Shown here: in pieces, positions 62,946-64,000 of the stretch | Layout: each line of letters opens with the position of its first letter | How positions within the stretch are numbered: the stretch's first letter is position 1 | Source: Verrucomicrobiota bacterium | GTDB taxonomy: Bacteria; Verrucomicrobiota; Verrucomicrobiia; Limisphaerales; UBA9464 | Length of the DNA: 64,000 bases | NCBI GenBank assembly: GCA_016871805.1 | Contig: VHCG01000002.1 | Span: 92,690 to 156,689 of the forward strand | Direction: 5' to 3' | Notes under the pieces: model-generated | What the model was told of the DNA's origin: nothing | Databases searched by the model: none | What the model saw: only the letters and a program-made list of their open reading frames with translations | Made by a program: the position numbers and the translations under genes

Positions 62946-62992
62946 GGTGGGTGCCGCAGTGCCCTGCGGCACTGGGCGCGCCCGCGCCCACC
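62946..62992 (+). repeat. REP-like double-hairpin core, copy 7
   Basis: GTGCCGCAG-TGCC-CTGCGGCAC, identical stem to copy 1, followed by GGGCGC-GCCC-GCGCCC with the same C/G variant as copy 4. It stands without long arms in the 273-base gap after pgl; the remainder of that gap shows nothing. Confidence 0.8.
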
Positions 62993-63131
62993 GAGGGGCG
63001 TCGCTCCACCTGGCCCGGTGGATCCATCGCGAGGTCCGGGATGCCTCCCACCCGCCGTCACACCCCAGAGACGGGTTGCCCGGGATCCGCTCCTCGGGAA
63101 AGGTCAGGACATCAACGTCGTTCCCCTCCGA

Positions 63132-64000
63132 ATGAGACTCCCAATCGTGGTTTTCCTCCTGGCGATCGTGTCCCTGACGCGGTGTCTGGGTTCGTCGCCG
63201 TCCGAGAACCGTGCTGGCGCCAGCCGGTTGCGTCCGCCTGCGGATCGCCTGTGGGGGCAGCGGTTCGCGGGGCCGGCGTTCGCCCGGTTCCATGACTGGA
63301 CCGTCCGATACCAGGCCGCCGATGCGGTGGGACGTGCGGCGTTGGAGCCGGAGGGGGTGGACCTTGCGTCGGCGCGCCGGGTGGAACTGAGGGAGCTCAT
63401 CCAGACGGATCCGTCCCGGGCCCTCGACCAGACCGTTCCGATCGGGGTCCGACGGCTTTTGCCAGCAGCCGTGGAGGAGCGGTTGGAGGAGCGGATCGAT
63501 GGCCAGGGCCTGCTGGCGCTGCTGGCGGCGGTGCCGGCTCTGGGTTCGACCAACGACCTGCCGGCGTCGTGGCGGACGGCAACGGTCGGGGACCGGATCT
63601 TCCGGGCCCACGTCCACGGACGGCGTCTCGAGGAGCCCACGCGACAGGACGTGGCCCTCCTGGGGATCGCGGTGGAGAACGAGCTGGCCCTCGACGAGAA
63701 TCCGTCGCGGATCCTCGAGGCGGTCGAGGCGGAGTACGAGCTCGAGCGGGATCCGGTCTGCGGCGTTGCGGGTTGGCCGTCGTCGTCGCTCGGCTCCCCC
63801 GTGGTGCTCGAGACCGGGGGAGGGCGGAGGCTGGCGTTGTGCTCCGACACCCATGCGGAATCGGTCAACGACTCCCTCGTCCTGCAGGAATCCAACAGCG
63901 ACGGCACCACCCTTGGCGAGGACGGCCTGGTGCGTCCGGCCTCGGCCTACACCGAGGGCATCAAGCGTCTGATCCTCATCCGGGTGGATTTCTCCGACAA
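63132..64000 (+). CDS. Large secreted protein, N-terminal part (possible M6-type metallopeptidase)
   Basis: A frame from ATG 63132 stays open to the window edge, giving 289 residues. The N-terminus is a signal peptide or lipoprotein signal (IVVFLLAIVSLTRCLG, with Cys18). The following 240 residues are a propeptide-like region (RFHDWTVRYQAADAVGR, VPIGVRRLLPAAVEERL). The last bases read TEGIKRLILIRVDFSD, which resembles the opening of the catalytic domain of M6 (immune inhibitor A-like) metallopeptidases. The catalytic zinc motif would lie beyond base 64000, so the peptidase call is an inference. Confidence 0.6.
   Translation, partial: MRLPIVVFLLAIVSLTRCLGSSPSENRAGASRLRPPADRLWGQRFAGPAFARFHDWTVRYQAADAVGRAALEPEGVDLASARRVELRELIQTDPSRALDQTVPIGVRRLLPAAVEERLEERIDGQGLLALLAAVPALGSTNDLPASWRTATVGDRIFRAHVHGRRLEEPTRQDVALLGIAVENELALDENPSRILEAVEAEYELERDPVCGVAGWPSSSLGSPVVLETGGGRRLALCSDTHAESVNDSLVLQESNSDGTTLGEDGLVRPASAYTEGIKRLILIRVDFSD

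Overview
This window reads as a chromosomal segment of a high-GC bacterium of the Planctomycetes-Verrucomicrobia-Chlamydiae group, most likely a verrucomicrobium. The evidence is gene content: planctomycete-type cytochromes with DUF1549/DUF1553 and DUF1501 partners, c-type haem proteins carrying WD40 propellers, an ASPIC/UnbV-type FG-GAP protein, Tat-exported Gfo/Idh/MocA and NHL proteins, and a fused cobA-hemD. GTG starts and 4-base stop/start overlaps are frequent, and Shine-Dalgarno sequences are hard to see. This placement is inferred from families, not from a marker-gene tree.

Layout. 1-5.4 kb: a truncated Ser/Thr kinase, cobA-hemD, a pseudouridine synthase-methyltransferase fusion and ribBA. 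5.4-9.6 kb: a tightly overlapping minus-strand operon (DUF1365, CFA synthase, DUF1295, CFA-like methyltransferase) for lipid modification. 9.9-12.8 kb: rmuC and a GT9 glycosyltransferase. 13.3-17.7 kb: a DUF58/VWA operon with a SorAB-type sulfite dehydrogenase between its two halves. 17.7-18.5 kb: a non-coding array of short GGGGCCAGGTCC-like repeats. 18.5-23.1 kb: an Fe3+-type ABC binding protein, a permease fused in frame to an NHL propeller, and a second NHL protein. 23.2-26.6 kb: a four-module protein, E1-alpha/E1-beta/lipoyl/KAS III. 26.9-31.3 kb (minus): MocA oxidoreductase, uronate isomerase-like protein, rluD and lgt. 31.8-38.1 kb: an esterase, a frameshifted remnant, and a secreted protein coupled to a PSCyt1-WD40 cytochrome. 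38.1-52 kb (minus): a six-hairpin-like glycosidase, manC, trpA, a WD40/DUF1501/DUF1549 operon, and an FG-GAP protein paired with a membrane pentahaem-TPR cytochrome. 52.5-54 kb: an orphan lipoamide-dehydrogenase-like flavoprotein and a densely structured inverted-repeat region. 54.4-62.9 kb: a sugar ABC importer divergent from a ROK/polyphosphate-glucokinase-like kinase, then pgi, zwf and pgl. The window ends inside a large secreted protein.

Working together. The last block forms a route from sugar uptake through phosphorylation to the oxidative pentose-phosphate branch (gnd is not in the window). The E1-lipoyl-KAS III protein looks like a single-chain priming machine for branched-chain fatty acids: it could decarboxylate a 2-oxoacid and carry the acyl group to a condensing enzyme with all three catalytic residues. 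The 5.4-9.6 kb operon would modify the resulting acyl chains.

Intergenic space is unusually informative. Seven copies of a double-hairpin REP-like core carry compensatory base changes. Three complete and one incomplete copies sit inside roughly 340-390 bp units bounded by long inverted repeats whose two arms co-vary within a unit. A fifth unit uses a different arm sequence. No transposase is visible in the window.
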